DNA from: Saccharopolyspora dendranthemae
GTDB lineage: Bacteria > Actinomycetota > Actinomycetes > Mycobacteriales > Pseudonocardiaceae
DNA length: 64,000 bases
Direction of reading: 5' to 3'
Assembly: GCF_007829955.1 (NCBI RefSeq)
Contig: NZ_VIWX01000003.1
Span: 1 to 64,000 of the forward strand
A program made the position numbers and the translations under genes. Below the pieces are notes generated by a model. The model saw only the letters and a list, made by a program, of their open reading frames with translations. It was not told the DNA's origin and ran no database searches. Shown piece after piece: positions 8,335 through 17,326 of this stretch. Every line of letters begins with the position of its first letter. Position 1 is the first letter of the stretch.

Positions 8335-9155
8335 CAGGCCTCCTCGAAGCCGGGCTCACCAGGCAGCACGGCGTGCCAACGACCATCGCGCTCGATCAGC
8401 TTCGGCATGATCTTGTTCAGCGCTCGCTCGGCGTTCAGGGCCTCGGTGAGCGCCGCGAACTCGGCGACCTCGGTCAACGTGACCTCGGTCGGCGGGAGCA
8501 GGCGGCAGCGGCCCTCGCGGAAATCGGCCAGGGCCTGCTCCGGGGTCGACCAGTAGGCCTCGGCGGCCTCGGTGGTGACGGCGTCGGCTCGCTGGCCCGC
8601 GGGCATGGCGGCGAGGAAGAACCGGGTGTCGTAGCGGCGCGGTTCGGGCTCCGGCGTCACCCAGTTCGCCCACGGGCGCAGCAGGTCGGCTCGCAGCACC
8701 AGCTCTTCCTCCGCGAGGAAGCCCGCCAGCGAGACGTCCCTGGTCACCAAGGCTTGCCGAGCCGCTGAGAAACCACCGGTGTCCTCGACGACCGTCGAGG
8801 AATCGGGTCCGGCCAGCAGCACGCCGGACTCCTCGAACGTCTCGCGGACGGCCGCGCACACCAGCGCCCGCGCGACCTCCGGGGTGCAACCGAAGCGCTG
8901 CGCCCACCACTCCGGATCCGGTCCGCTCCAGGCGACCGACGCGTCCGCGTCGCGCGGATCGACACCGCCACCGGGGAACACCGTCATCCCGCCGGCGAAC
9001 GCCATGCCCTTCACCCTGCGCTGCAGGAACACCTCGGGCCCCGAAGCGCCGTCGCGCAGCAGCACCACGGTTGCGGCGTCCTTCGGGCGCACAGGCGTGT
9101 CCGGCCGGTCCTCGGGCGCGAATCCCGTTGGCAGCGAACGATCCATGCCCGCCAC
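8334..9155 (-). CDS. Nudix hydrolase with an insertion in the catalytic region (NUDT19-like)
   Basis: Residues about 29-50 carry the entry strand VVLLRDGASGPEVFLQRR. MTVFPGGGVD begins the Nudix region, and the catalytic helix RETFEESGVLL comes roughly 40 residues later rather than directly after. This split Nudix box is typical of the peroxisomal CoA-hydrolase (NUDT7/19-like) group, and actinobacterial members are common. The substrate is not determined. It is translationally coupled with the MBL hydrolase. Confidence 0.82.
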   Translation of the reverse strand: MAGMDRSLPTGFAPEDRPDTPVRPKDAATVVLLRDGASGPEVFLQRRVKGMAFAGGMTVFPGGGVDPRDADASVAWSGPDPEWWAQRFGCTPEVARALVCAAVRETFEESGVLLAGPDSSTVVEDTGGFSAARQALVTRDVSLAGFLAEEELVLRADLLRPWANWVTPEPEPRRYDTRFFLAAMPAGQRADAVTTEAAEAYWSTPEQALADFREGRCRLLPPTEVTLTEVAEFAALTEALNAERALNKIMPKLIERDGRWHAVLPGEPGFEEA

Positions 9156-9194
9156 CCTATGTCTCCGACGGAGCGCCGAACAGCGTCGGAAGGA

Positions 9195-10271
9195 TCAGCG
9201 CTGCTGCGGGGTGTAGGCCTGCTGCTGGTTGGCCGCTATCGGCGGGAAGCCACCGGTGCCGCCCGGCATGGTGGAGGTCCAGCCCTCTTCGCCGTTGTCG
9301 GCCTTGGGCTGCCGCTTGGCCGGTCCGTCCTGCTCGCGGTGCGCGAGTTCCTCGTGCAGCTTGCGCAGCAGGTTGCGCTCCCGGTCGGTCAGCTTGGCGT
9401 CGACCGCGGCGGGAACGCGCATCATCACACCCGTCTGCTCGGCCGCTGTCTCGGGTTGTGCATCCTGGGTTGGCTCACCGGGAAACTCGTGCTGCGGCTC
9501 GGCCACAGCGTGCGACACCCCCTCCGGCCTGGACTCCTCCACCGGTGCCTGCTGAGCGGGCGGCGGCGCAGGTGCAGGTGCGGGGGGCTCTTCGGGCTGC
9601 CTGCGCTCCACGACCTGCTCGGGGCGAGGCACCACGGGTGGAGCCGTCCTCTCCGCGGGCGCGACCTCTAACCGCACCCGCCGCGCGCTCGAGAGCGCAT
9701 CGCGGTGGTACTCGGGCAGGTCGGCCCCGGTGGAGAAGACGTCGACGGAGTAGCGGAGACCCGCCCGGCGCAGGGCGGAGACGAGCTGGAAGGCGACCGC
9801 CGGCCCGGAGCCGTCGGGACCGACCTCGGCCAGCAGCACGCCCTGCGGCACCGCGCCGTAGCTGGTGCCCGCGGGCGTGGTCCGGCTGGTGATCCACAGG
9901 CCGCGCAGCCCCGCGAGACGTCCACCGATCTGCTTGAGCGCGAGCTCAAGACCGGTGTCGTCGGTGTCGGGGGCGTTGAACTTGTGGTTCTCCGGCAGCA
10001 GCGACTCGACCACCTTGAGGCGGTCGGCCAGCTGGCGGTTCGAGCGCGTCTCGTCGAGCACGCGGCGCAGGTGGTACTGCTCGGCCGCGGTCACCTCGAT
10101 CCGCCCGGCCAGCAAGCACCCCGCGAGGTATTCGGCGCCGGCGTCGGGCTGGCCCATGCCGAGCAGCTCGCGAGCGCCGTCGATGCCGTCGTCATCCACG
10201 CGTCCGGTCACGGCCAGCAAGAGGCTGTGCAGCCGGTCGACCGGCCCGGCGGCCTCTGCAACGTCCACCAC
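9195..10271 (-). CDS. unrecognised cytoplasmic protein with Pro/Glu-rich linker
   Basis: I do not recognise the family. The N-terminal ~95 residues are helical and contain a DRLHSLLLAVTGRV ... AGCLLAGRIEVTAAEQYHLRRVL pattern. A mixed alpha/beta domain (about 100-215) contains LRGLWITSRTTPAG and VAFQLVSALRRAGLRYSVDVFSTG. A Pro/Glu/Ala-rich linker (~225-285) and a charged helix follow (TDRERNLLRKLHEELAHRE). The first domain resembles the N-terminal half of the next gene upstream (10298-10912), suggesting duplication. There is no signal peptide or membrane helix. Confidence 0.75.
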   Translation of the reverse strand: MVDVAEAAGPVDRLHSLLLAVTGRVDDDGIDGARELLGMGQPDAGAEYLAGCLLAGRIEVTAAEQYHLRRVLDETRSNRQLADRLKVVESLLPENHKFNAPDTDDTGLELALKQIGGRLAGLRGLWITSRTTPAGTSYGAVPQGVLLAEVGPDGSGPAVAFQLVSALRRAGLRYSVDVFSTGADLPEYHRDALSSARRVRLEVAPAERTAPPVVPRPEQVVERRQPEEPPAPAPAPPPAQQAPVEESRPEGVSHAVAEPQHEFPGEPTQDAQPETAAEQTGVMMRVPAAVDAKLTDRERNLLRKLHEELAHREQDGPAKRQPKADNGEEGWTSTMPGGTGGFPPIAANQQQAYTPQQR

Positions 10272-10297
10272 GAATGCCTCCTTCGACTACCGGCCGC

Positions 10298-10912
10298 TCA
10301 GCCGCGGCGACCGGCGAATTCTTCGGCTCCCGCGCACACCAGCGCCGATTCTTCGATCGCCATCCGGTGGTACGGGGTCGGTTCCAGGTCCTTGGGCACG
10401 ACCTCGACGCACGGCGCGGAATCGCCGAGCGCGCGCAGCACGCGCTGGATCTCGCCGGTCAGCTCGGCGTAGTCGTCCGATGCGGACACCAGCACGACGA
10501 GCTTCGCGCTGCCGGAGTCGCGGCGGCGCCAGGTGTTGCGCACCTCGCGCACCCCGGCGCGCCCGCGCAGAGTCGCGCCGAGCACGAGCACCGCCGAGTC
10601 GCCGACGTTCTCCGCCGGAGGTTCGGTGGTGAACGAGTAGTGCGGCGTGGTGTCCACGACTGCCGGCAGGACGGCGTTGACCACCGCCGGGTCCGCGCCC
10701 AGCGGCAGCAGCGCGTCGGAGAGCAGCCGGTGCTCCTCGTCATCGAGCGCGATCCGCTCGCGCATCAGCGTGCCGGGCAGCAGTCGCGCCACGACCTCGG
10801 CCGCGCCACCGGCCAGCCAGTCCCGGTATCGCCACAGGTGCCGGTCGGGCAACCTGCCTGCCAACCGAAGCAACAGTTCGTGGCACAGCAGATCGGTTTC
10901 ACGCACTGCCAC
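10298..10912 (-). CDS. unrecognised protein related to its neighbour
   Basis: This 204-residue protein is of unknown function. The N-terminus (ETDLLCHELLLRLAGRLPD ... GGAAEVVARLLPGTLMRERIALDDEEHRLLSDAL) aligns by eye with the N-terminal domain of the downstream 358-residue protein. The C-terminal half alternates beta and alpha (AVLVLGATL, AKLVVLVSASDDYAEL, PCVEVVPKDL), as in a Rossmann-like fold. It lies 26 nt upstream of its partner on the same strand, so the two are probably one operon and may form a complex. Confidence 0.72.
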   Translation of the reverse strand: MAVRETDLLCHELLLRLAGRLPDRHLWRYRDWLAGGAAEVVARLLPGTLMRERIALDDEEHRLLSDALLPLGADPAVVNAVLPAVVDTTPHYSFTTEPPAENVGDSAVLVLGATLRGRAGVREVRNTWRRRDSGSAKLVVLVSASDDYAELTGEIQRVLRALGDSAPCVEVVPKDLEPTPYHRMAIEESALVCAGAEEFAGRRG

Positions 10913-11195
10913 GGCGCCCCTCCATGCCTAGTACTCCGGTTCTGGGCCCAGCCGCTGCTCCCCCGAACACAGCTGCACCCTTCCAGGTGAACTTTGGTGC
11001 TACTGACAGGATCGAGCAAGCCCTTGCACGACCCAAACGCAACGCGTTGGAATCAACATCCCCCATCTGGGTTACACCAGAGCTGGTGAACGAAGATCGA
11101 GGATGACCGCAGCGTACTTGTCGTAGTTGACCTTCGGAGCCCCGACACCGAAAAAATCACGGCTCCGCGACGAGGAACACGCTGTGCGCACGAAA
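10913..11195. other. intergenic region upstream of the unknown pair
   Basis: About 280 bases between the minus-strand start at 10912 and the ridA terminator hold no supported gene. The stretch is less GC-rich than the coding DNA on both sides, so promoter elements for 10912 are expected here, but I could not place a clear -35/-10 pair. Confidence 0.4.
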
Positions 11196-11233
11196 GCAAA
11201 ACGCGGCGTCACCCCGCGTAGGGCGACGCCGCG
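11196..11233 (-). terminator. rho-independent terminator of the DUF4177-ridA operon
   Basis: Arms 11202-11210 (CGCGGCGTC) and 11225-11233 are perfectly complementary. Read on the minus strand the stem is followed by GTTTTG. It lies 24 nt beyond the ridA stop. Confidence 0.85.
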
Positions 11234-11257
11234 CATCTCGGACCGAGAGGTCCGCTG

Positions 11258-11716
11258 TCACTCGACCTCGACGACCAGCTCCACCTCAACGGGCACGCCG
11301 AGCGGCAGCTCCGCGACACCCACTGCCGAGCGGGCGTGCTGCCCCGCCTCGCCGAAGACCTCGCCGAGCAGCTCGGAAGCGCCGTTCACGACACCCGGCT
11401 GACCGGTGAAGCCCTCCGCCGACGCCACGAAGCCCACGACCTTGACGACCCGGACGATCGAGTCCAGCCCGACCAGCGAGTCCACGGCCGCGAGCGCGTT
11501 GAGCGCGCAGATCCGGGCGTACTGCTGGGCCTCCTCCGCGCTGACCTCGGAACCGACCTTGCCGAGGCCGGCCGGAGAACCGGCGACCATCGGGATCTGG
11601 CCCGCGGTGAACACCAGCGAGCCGGTGCGCACGGCGGGCACGTAAGCGGCCACGGGCTTGACCACCTCGGGCAGCGGAAGACCGAGCTCCGCCAAGCGAT
11701 CCGTCCACCGACCCAT
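11258..11716 (-). CDS. RidA/YjgF-family enamine/imine deaminase-like protein
   Basis: This 152-residue Rid-family protein has characteristic segments VFTAGQIPMVAG, ARICALNALAAVDSLVGLDSIVRVVKVVGFVAS and AVGVAELPLGVPVEVELVVEVE. RidA hydrolyses reactive enamine/imine intermediates from PLP enzymes. The usual substrate-binding Arg in 'ARSAVGVAELP' is present. The position matches Rv3678c. It lies one base after the DUF4177 gene in an operon reading away from the ArsA genes. Confidence 0.88.
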   Translation of the reverse strand: MGRWTDRLAELGLPLPEVVKPVAAYVPAVRTGSLVFTAGQIPMVAGSPAGLGKVGSEVSAEEAQQYARICALNALAAVDSLVGLDSIVRVVKVVGFVASAEGFTGQPGVVNGASELLGEVFGEAGQHARSAVGVAELPLGVPVEVELVVEVE

Positions 11717-11717
11717 G

Positions 11718-11876
11718 TCAGGCCTCCTTCGGCCGCTTCAAGTAGGCCACCATCTGCTCGCCGGTCGGCCCCGGCAGCACGGCGACGAGCTCCCAGCCGT
11801 CCTCTCCCCACTGGTCGAGGATCTGCTTGGTCGCGTGGCTCAACAACGGAACGGTGGCGTACTCCCACTTCTGCAT
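11718..11876 (-). CDS. DUF4177 small protein
   Basis: This 52-residue protein, MQKWEYATVPLL ... DQWGEDGWELVAVLPGP, has the compact WEY...GWELV pattern of DUF4177, a small beta-rich family of unknown function. A longer reading frame exists upstream, but ATG at 11876 gives the normal family length. It precedes ridA with one base between them, as Rv3678A precedes Rv3678c. Confidence 0.82.
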   Translation of the reverse strand: MQKWEYATVPLLSHATKQILDQWGEDGWELVAVLPGPTGEQMVAYLKRPKEA

Positions 11877-12010
11877 ACAGCGGAGCCTACTTTTCGCCCA
11901 GGTGGTCGTCCCGCTCGGCGTTGCCGGCGACCGAATCCGATCGTTGCGGGGACGAATTGGCCACCGCCGCATCTCAACACCGGAATCGGGGACTGAGGAG
12001 TCCCTTCAGA

Positions 12011-12065
12011 GTGCGGCGGAGCCGCTGTTTCAGGTGTGGGACTCAACCCGCACCGCCAAGCAAGG
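12011..12065 (+). repeat. nested-hairpin repeat family, collapsed copy C
   Basis: The GCGGC-GGA-GCCGC hairpin (12013-12025), TGTTTCAGGTGTGGGACTCA, and then a single CCCGCACCGCC (12047-12057) followed by AAGCAAG are shared with copies at 42368-42587 and 54826-55008. The roughly 120-bp inner hairpin flanked by two CCCGCACCGCC-type repeats in those copies is absent here. The copy ends about 20 nt before the -10 of the first ArsA gene. Confidence 0.8.
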
Positions 12066-12084
12066 TGATACGGCAAAGACCCCT

Positions 12085-12097
12085 TACCCTGATCGCG
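12085..12097 (+). promoter_or_regulatory. leaderless -10 element of the first ArsA gene
   Basis: TACCCT (12085-12090) ends 7 nt before the GTG at 12097, the geometry seen at several leaderless genes in this window. No good -35 hexamer is present; copy C of the repeat occupies that region. Confidence 0.45.
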
Positions 12098-13098
12098 TGA
12101 CCTCATGGGACGGGGAGCTGGAACAGGCCAGGTTGCACGTGGTCAGCGGCAAGGGCGGGACCGGCAAGACCACGGTCGCGGCCTCGCTCGCACTTGCCCT
12201 GGCCACCGGCGGCAAGAAGGTGCTGCTCATCGAGGTCGAGGGGCGGCAGGGCATCGCGCAGCTCTTCGACAGCGCACCGCTGCCCTACTCCGAGGAGTGG
12301 ATCGCCGCCGCACCCGGCGGGGGTGAGCTGCGCGCGCTGGCCATCGACGCCGAGCCCGCGCTGCTGGAGTACCTGTCGATGTTCTACAACCTCGGGTTCG
12401 CCGGCCGGACGCTGCGCAAGATGGGCGCCATCGAGTTCGCCACCACGCTCGCGCCGGGACTCCGGGACGTGCTGTTCACCGGCAAGATCAAGGAGTGCGT
12501 CGGCCGGACCGACGAGCGCGGTCGCTACGTCTACGACGCGGTCGTCGTGGACGCCCCTCCGACCGGCCGGGTGGTGAAGTTCCTCGACGTCACCCGTGCC
12601 ATGGCCGACCTCGCCAAGTCCGGGCCGATCCGCGACCACAGCGACGGCGTGGTGCGCCTCGTGCACTCCAGCAACACCGTGGTCCACCTCGTCACGCTGC
12701 TCGAAGAGCTCCCGGTGCGGGAAACCCTCGAAGCCGTTGAGGAGCTCGACGCCGCGGACCTGCGCCCCGGGGCCGTCGTGCTCAACCGGGTCCGGCCGGG
12801 CAGGCTCCCGGCGCGATCGGTGCCCGCCGCCGCCGAGGGCCGCGTCGACGCCGAGCGGGTGCGCGGCGGCCTCGAAGCCGCCGGGCTGCGGGTCAACGAC
12901 AGCACGCTCGACGGCCTGGTCCACGAGACCATCGAGCACGCGATCCGGCACCGGGCGGAGGACGCCGCGCGGGATCAGCTCGCCGCCACGGACCTGCCCA
13001 CGGTCTCGCTGCCCGACCTCACGGCCGGGATCGACGTCGCCGAGCTCTACGAGCTCGCCGAGATCTTCACCGAACACGGCATCCGGAGCCCCCGATGA
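12097..13098 (+). CDS. ArsA/Get3-type ATPase, first subunit (Rv3679-like)
   Basis: This 333-residue deviant-Walker-A ATPase has P-loop GKGGTGKTT (residues 18-26), [31 protein letters not shown] for the Walker B/switch region, and AVVLNRV near the adenine site. Mycobacterial homologues Rv3679/Rv3680 form a heteromeric complex of the anion-transporting/tail-anchored-protein ATPase superfamily. GTG at 12097 is chosen because it sits 7 nt after TACCCT and directly before the domain; the frame is open further upstream. ATGA overlap couples it to the second subunit. Confidence 0.88.
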   Translation: MTSWDGELEQARLHVVSGKGGTGKTTVAASLALALATGGKKVLLIEVEGRQGIAQLFDSAPLPYSEEWIAAAPGGGELRALAIDAEPALLEYLSMFYNLGFAGRTLRKMGAIEFATTLAPGLRDVLFTGKIKECVGRTDERGRYVYDAVVVDAPPTGRVVKFLDVTRAMADLAKSGPIRDHSDGVVRLVHSSNTVVHLVTLLEELPVRETLEAVEELDAADLRPGAVVLNRVRPGRLPARSVPAAAEGRVDAERVRGGLEAAGLRVNDSTLDGLVHETIEHAIRHRAEDAARDQLAATDLPTVSLPDLTAGIDVAELYELAEIFTEHGIRSPR

Positions 13099-14234
13099 GC
13101 GAAACGCTGCGACCGTCTCAGGTCGACGTCGACGCGCTGCTGGACGATCCCGAGACCCACGTCCTGGTCTGCTGCGGCTCCGGCGGCGTCGGCAAGACCA
13201 CCACGGCGGCGGCGCTGGCGGTGCGCGCCGCCGAGCGCGGGCGCAAGACCGTCGTGCTCACCATCGACCCCGCGCGGCGGCTCGCTCAGGCGTTGGGCCT
13301 GCGAGAACTCGGCAACACGCCGAAGCAGGTGTCCCTGGAGGGCTTCGAGCCCGCGGGCGACCTGAACGCGATGATGCTGGACATGCGCCGCACCTTCGAC
13401 GACATGGTGCAGATGCACGCCGGCCCCGAGCGCGCCGAGCAGATCCTGAACAACCCCTTCTACCAGACCATTTCGACCTCGTTCTCCGGAACGCAGGAGT
13501 ACATGGCGATGGAGAAGCTCGGCCAGCTCGCCGCCTCCGGCGAGTGGGACCTGATCGTCGTCGACACCCCGCCCAGCCGCTCCGCGCTGGACTTCCTCGA
13601 CGCGCCGCAGCGGCTGTCGACCGTGCTCGACGGACGACTGATCAGGATGCTGTCGAGCCCGGCCCGCGCGGGCGGGCGCGGGATCCGCAAGATCGTCGGC
13701 GCCTCGTTCGGCATGTTCGCCAAGGCCGTGTCGACGATCATCGGCGGGCAGCTGCTCAACGACGCCGCCAGCTTCGTGCAGGCCTTCGACTCGACCTTCG
13801 GCGGGTTCCGGCAGCGCGCCGAGCAGACCTACCGGCTGCTGCGCTCGCCGGGCACGGCGTTCCTGGTGGTCGCCGCGCCGGAGCCGGACGCGCTGCGCGA
13901 GGCGTCCTACTTCGTGGAGCGACTGGCCGGGGAGAAGATGCCGCTGGTCGGCCTGGTCGCGAACCGGACCCACCCGGTCGTCGCCGAGCTCGCCGGCACC
14001 AGAGCGACCGCCGTGGCCGAGCAGCTCGATGAGTCCGGTTCGGCACCGCTGGCGGCAGCGGTCCTGCGAGTGCACGCGGACCGGGTCGCGATCGCCGAGC
14101 GGGAAAAGCGGATGCTCGCACGTTTCACCCGAGCGCACCCGGAAGTGTCACTCGTCGGTGTCCCGGCTCTACCGTCCGATGTGCACGATCTGACCGGCCT
14201 CCGCGAGATCGGCAGAAGGCTCGCCGGTGAATAG
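13095..14234 (+). CDS. ArsA/Get3-type ATPase, second subunit (Rv3680-like)
   Basis: This 379-residue ATPase has P-loop [29 protein letters not shown] (switch I-like DP) and [19 protein letters not shown] (Walker B/switch II). It shares the TIDPARRLA signature with bacterial ArsA proteins but has no paired-domain fusion, so it must work with the preceding subunit. Start and stop overlap (ATGA at 13095-13098) implies equimolar production. A hairpin terminator follows 8 nt after the stop. Confidence 0.9.
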   Translation: MSETLRPSQVDVDALLDDPETHVLVCCGSGGVGKTTTAAALAVRAAERGRKTVVLTIDPARRLAQALGLRELGNTPKQVSLEGFEPAGDLNAMMLDMRRTFDDMVQMHAGPERAEQILNNPFYQTISTSFSGTQEYMAMEKLGQLAASGEWDLIVVDTPPSRSALDFLDAPQRLSTVLDGRLIRMLSSPARAGGRGIRKIVGASFGMFAKAVSTIIGGQLLNDAASFVQAFDSTFGGFRQRAEQTYRLLRSPGTAFLVVAAPEPDALREASYFVERLAGEKMPLVGLVANRTHPVVAELAGTRATAVAEQLDESGSAPLAAAVLRVHADRVAIAEREKRMLARFTRAHPEVSLVGVPALPSDVHDLTGLREIGRRLAGE

Positions 14235-14241
14235 CAGATGA

Positions 14242-14287
14242 ATCAGGCCGGGTATTAACGTTTTCAACGTTCAACACCCGGCCTGAT
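14242..14287. terminator. bidirectional terminator between the ArsA operon and whiB
   Basis: Arms 14242-14253 (ATCAGGCCGGGT) and 14276-14287 are fully complementary, with an AT-rich loop containing AACGTTTTCAACGTT. TCATTT follows on the plus strand. It lies between convergent stops at 14234 and 14301. Confidence 0.88.
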
Positions 14288-14300
14288 CATTTCTCGGGGA

Positions 14301-14600
14301 TCAGCTCACCTGAAACTCGGCGATATCGGAGTAATCCTGACGCGCTGCCTCAAGCAATTCGCGCCAGTTACGAACGTCCGGACGTCGGCGCAGCAGCGCC
14401 CGGCGCTCGCGTTCGGTCATTCCACCCCACACGCCGAATTCGATCTTGTTGTCGAGCGCCTCGCTGAGGCACTCCGTCCGCACTGGGCAGCCAAAACAAA
14501 CCATCCGTGCTTTGCGCTGCTCAGCCCCGCGGACGAACAATTGATCCGGGTTCTGGTCTCGACACGCGGCGGTTACCCGCCAGTCCCCCTGCTCGAACAT
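14301..14600 (-). CDS. whiB4: WhiB-family iron-sulfur regulator (WhiB4 type)
   Basis: The four cluster-binding cysteines lie in AACRDQ and VCFGCPVRTEC (C...CXXCX5C). They are followed by the WhiB signature DNKIEFGVWGGMTERERRALL and a basic C-terminus. ATG at 14600 is preferred because GGGGGA lies 5 nt upstream; a longer form from GTG at 14663 is possible and would approach mycobacterial WhiB4 length. WhiB4 is an oxygen/redox-sensing regulator, and the arsA-arsA-whiB4-ponA2 order is conserved with Rv3679-Rv3682. Confidence 0.92.
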   Translation of the reverse strand: MFEQGDWRVTAACRDQNPDQLFVRGAEQRKARMVCFGCPVRTECLSEALDNKIEFGVWGGMTERERRALLRRRPDVRNWRELLEAARQDYSDIAEFQVS

Positions 14601-14853
14601 AGAGTTCCCCCAGCTCCTCACTGGATCGTCGGCGACTGTATTTCGTCCGGAGCCCCCCGGCACCGGATGCCGCGGTTCGGAAGTCGGGAGCCGAACCGCA
14701 ACAGTGCTGTCGCTGGACGTAGACGGACTGTAGAGCCCAGCGGTTCCACAACCAACCGACGGTTGTCGTCCCGTTATCTTTCACACTCACTACATCGGTT
14801 GGACTTCGGCCATAACAGACCGTCACAGCGCGTGTACGTTCTAGGCTGGCGGA

Positions 14854-17292
14854 GTGCGTGTCCGAGACGGCTTGTTGAAGCTTTTCGGTCTGTGTGTGCT
14901 GGCTGGGGTGCTGGTCGCGGGATTGCTCTTCCCGGCGGCGGGGTCACTCGGAGTGGTTTCCAACCGCGCCGGGGACGCCGTGAACAGCATTTCCACGGAC
15001 ATGATGACCAAAGAACCGCCCCTTGTGACGACCATCACAGATAAGGACGGGCGGCCGATCGCCTACCTGTTCAACCAAGACAGGACGCCGGCCGCTCCGG
15101 ACCAGATCGCCGACACCATGAAGGCGGCGATCGTGGCCATCGAGGACCGGCGGTTCTTCGACCACCAGGGCGTGGACTGGGCGGGGACCGCGCGCGCCGC
15201 CGTGACCAACCAGATGTCCGGTGAGATCGCGCAGGGCGGCTCCACGCTCACCCAGCAGTACGTGAAGAACTACCTGGTGCACGTGGTCGCCGCCGACGAC
15301 CCGGTCAAGCAGGCCAAGGCGATCGAGCAGACCCCGGGCCGCAAGCTGCGGGAGATCCGCATCGCGCTGCAGGTCGAGAAGCAGATCAACAAAGAGCAGA
15401 TCCTCGCCCGCTACCTCAACGTCGTGCCCTACGGCAACCAGGCGTACGGGATCTCCGCCGCGGCGCGCACCTACTTCGGCACCACGCCGGACAAGCTGAC
15501 GATCGCGCAGTCGGCGCTGCTCGCGGGCATGGTCAACAGCCCCAGCGCGCTGAACCCGGAGACCAGCCCCGACGAGGCGATCAACAGGCGCAACCTGGTG
15601 ATCCAGGCGATGCAGGACCAGCGCCGGATCACCCCGGAAGCCGCCGACGAGGCCCGCAACGCGCCGCTCGGCCTGGTCGACCCGCTGCAGAACATCCCCA
15701 ACGGCTGCGTCGGCGCAGGACCGTCCGACGGGTTCTTCTGCCGCTACGTCATCGACTACCTGGAACGCGCCGGGTTCACCGAGGAGCAGCTCAAGTCGGG
15801 CGGGTACAACATCCGCACCTCGATGGACAAGCGCGCCACCGACGCCGCCAAGGAGGCCGCCGAGCGCGGCGTGCCGAAGACGACCAAGGGCATCGCGAAC
15901 GTGATGAGCATCGTCGAGCCCGGCAAGGACAAGCACCGCGTGCGAGCGCTGGTCGCCAACCGCGACTTCGGCATCGACGCCTCGAAGGGCCAGACGTCCT
16001 ACGCGCTGCCCAGCGGCATCGCGAAGTTCGGCGCCGGGTCGATCTACAAGGTGTTCACCGCAGCGGCGGCGCTGGAGAAGGGCATGGGGATCTACAACAC
16101 GATCCAGTCGCCCGGTTCCTACACCTCGCAGGTCTACCGCAACGGTTCCAAGCCGTACACGGTCGGCAACGCCGAAGGCGTCGCTCCCGGGCCGCGGACC
16201 CTCCAGAAGGCGCTGGCGACCTCGCCGAACACCGCGTTCGTGGCGCTGCAGGAGCGGGTCGGGCTGGACCCGACGGTCGACATGGCCGTCCGGCTGGGCA
16301 TGCGGCAGACGCTGCTGCACAACACCTCGGCCGGTGATCCCGTCACCCCCAACAACTCCAACGGGCTGTCGCAGGCCGAGGACGTCAAGCAGAAGAACAT
16401 CGGTGCGTTCACGCTCGGGTTCGCCCCGACCAGCCCCCTGGAGCTGAGCAACGTCGGCGCCACGATCATGAGCGGCGGAACCTGGTGCCCGCCGACGCCG
16501 ATCGAGCAGATCCTGGACCGCAACGGCAACCCGGTGTCGATCACCGAGGACCCGTGCGAGCAGGCGGTGGACGAGCCGCTGGCCAACGCGATGGCCATCG
16601 GCATGAGCAAGGACGACCAAGGCGGCGGCACGGCGGAGCAGGCGGCCAGCGGAGCGGGCTGGAGCCGTCCGGTCGCGTCCAAGACCGGTACCACCGAAGC
16701 GCACCAGTCGGCCGGGTTCCTCGGCGCGACGCCGCAGTACGCCGGTTCGGTCCTGACCTTCAGCGACGGCACCTCGCCGCAGGGCATCTGCGACTCGGAT
16801 CCGCCGACGCTCTGCGGGGCCAACGGCGGCAACATCTACGGCGGCAAGGTCCCGGCGCGGACCTGGTTCAACGCGATGAAGGTGATCCACGAGGGCCTGC
16901 CGGTCGAACCGCTACCGGACACCACGGACCGGTACGAGAACGGCGGCGACGAGTTCCAGGTGCCCAACGTCGTCGGCCTGACCAGCGACAAGGCCAAGGA
17001 GCGCCTGGAGCAGGCCGGGTACAAGGTTGTGGAGCGCTCGGTCAACAGCCAGCGCAAGAAGGGCTCGGTGACCAGCCAGACGCCGCGCGGGTTCGCGCTG
17101 CCCGGCGAGACGGTGACGGTGTCGGTGAGCACCGGTTACGTCCCGCCGCCGTCGCCGGAGCGCCCGCCGCCGCAGGCTCCGCCGCCCGTCGCCGGGCAGC
17201 CTCCGGGGCAGCAGCCGGAACAACCCGGCCCACCGGAGGTCCCGCCGGGGCAGCAGCCGGACGGCCCACCGGGTTCACCACCGGGCCGGTGA
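14854..17292 (+). CDS. ponA2: bifunctional penicillin-binding protein PonA2 with PASTA domain
   Basis: A single N-terminal anchor (~9-30) is followed by a GT51 glycosyltransferase with catalytic Glu97 in EDRRFFDHQGVD and GGSTLTQQ. The transpeptidase has Ser396-IYK399, Ser457-Pro-Asn459 and Lys610-Thr-Gly. One PASTA domain lies at about 703-765 (VPNVVGLTSDKAKERLEQAGYKVV), then a Pro/Gln-rich tail of ~50 residues. It polymerises and cross-links peptidoglycan outside the membrane. GTG at 14854 lies 7 nt after TAGGCT (14842-14847), so the mRNA is probably leaderless. It is divergent from whiB4. Confidence 0.95.
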   Translation: MRVRDGLLKLFGLCVLAGVLVAGLLFPAAGSLGVVSNRAGDAVNSISTDMMTKEPPLVTTITDKDGRPIAYLFNQDRTPAAPDQIADTMKAAIVAIEDRRFFDHQGVDWAGTARAAVTNQMSGEIAQGGSTLTQQYVKNYLVHVVAADDPVKQAKAIEQTPGRKLREIRIALQVEKQINKEQILARYLNVVPYGNQAYGISAAARTYFGTTPDKLTIAQSALLAGMVNSPSALNPETSPDEAINRRNLVIQAMQDQRRITPEAADEARNAPLGLVDPLQNIPNGCVGAGPSDGFFCRYVIDYLERAGFTEEQLKSGGYNIRTSMDKRATDAAKEAAERGVPKTTKGIANVMSIVEPGKDKHRVRALVANRDFGIDASKGQTSYALPSGIAKFGAGSIYKVFTAAAALEKGMGIYNTIQSPGSYTSQVYRNGSKPYTVGNAEGVAPGPRTLQKALATSPNTAFVALQERVGLDPTVDMAVRLGMRQTLLHNTSAGDPVTPNNSNGLSQAEDVKQKNIGAFTLGFAPTSPLELSNVGATIMSGGTWCPPTPIEQILDRNGNPVSITEDPCEQAVDEPLANAMAIGMSKDDQGGGTAEQAASGAGWSRPVASKTGTTEAHQSAGFLGATPQYAGSVLTFSDGTSPQGICDSDPPTLCGANGGNIYGGKVPARTWFNAMKVIHEGLPVEPLPDTTDRYENGGDEFQVPNVVGLTSDKAKERLEQAGYKVVERSVNSQRKKGSVTSQTPRGFALPGETVTVSVSTGYVPPPSPERPPPQAPPPVAGQPPGQQPEQPGPPEVPPGQQPDGPPGSPPGR
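15024..15039. promoter_or_regulatory. perfect CRP/GlxR-type motif inside ponA2
   Basis: TGTGA-CGACCA-TCACA fits the Crp/GlxR consensus TGTGA-N6-TCACA exactly, about 170 nt into the ponA2 coding sequence. A crp gene is present in this window. It may be a regulatory intragenic site or chance. Confidence 0.35.
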
Positions 17293-17326
17293 CCGGGCCT
17301 GTCGGGTTCTTCCTAGACTCGCCTGC

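Noticed and set aside
14944..16890. 648-codon open frame on the minus strand
   Set aside because: It is the antisense shadow of ponA2; high-GC codons keep the opposite frame open. No domain or start site, and low-complexity His/Arg/Asp composition.
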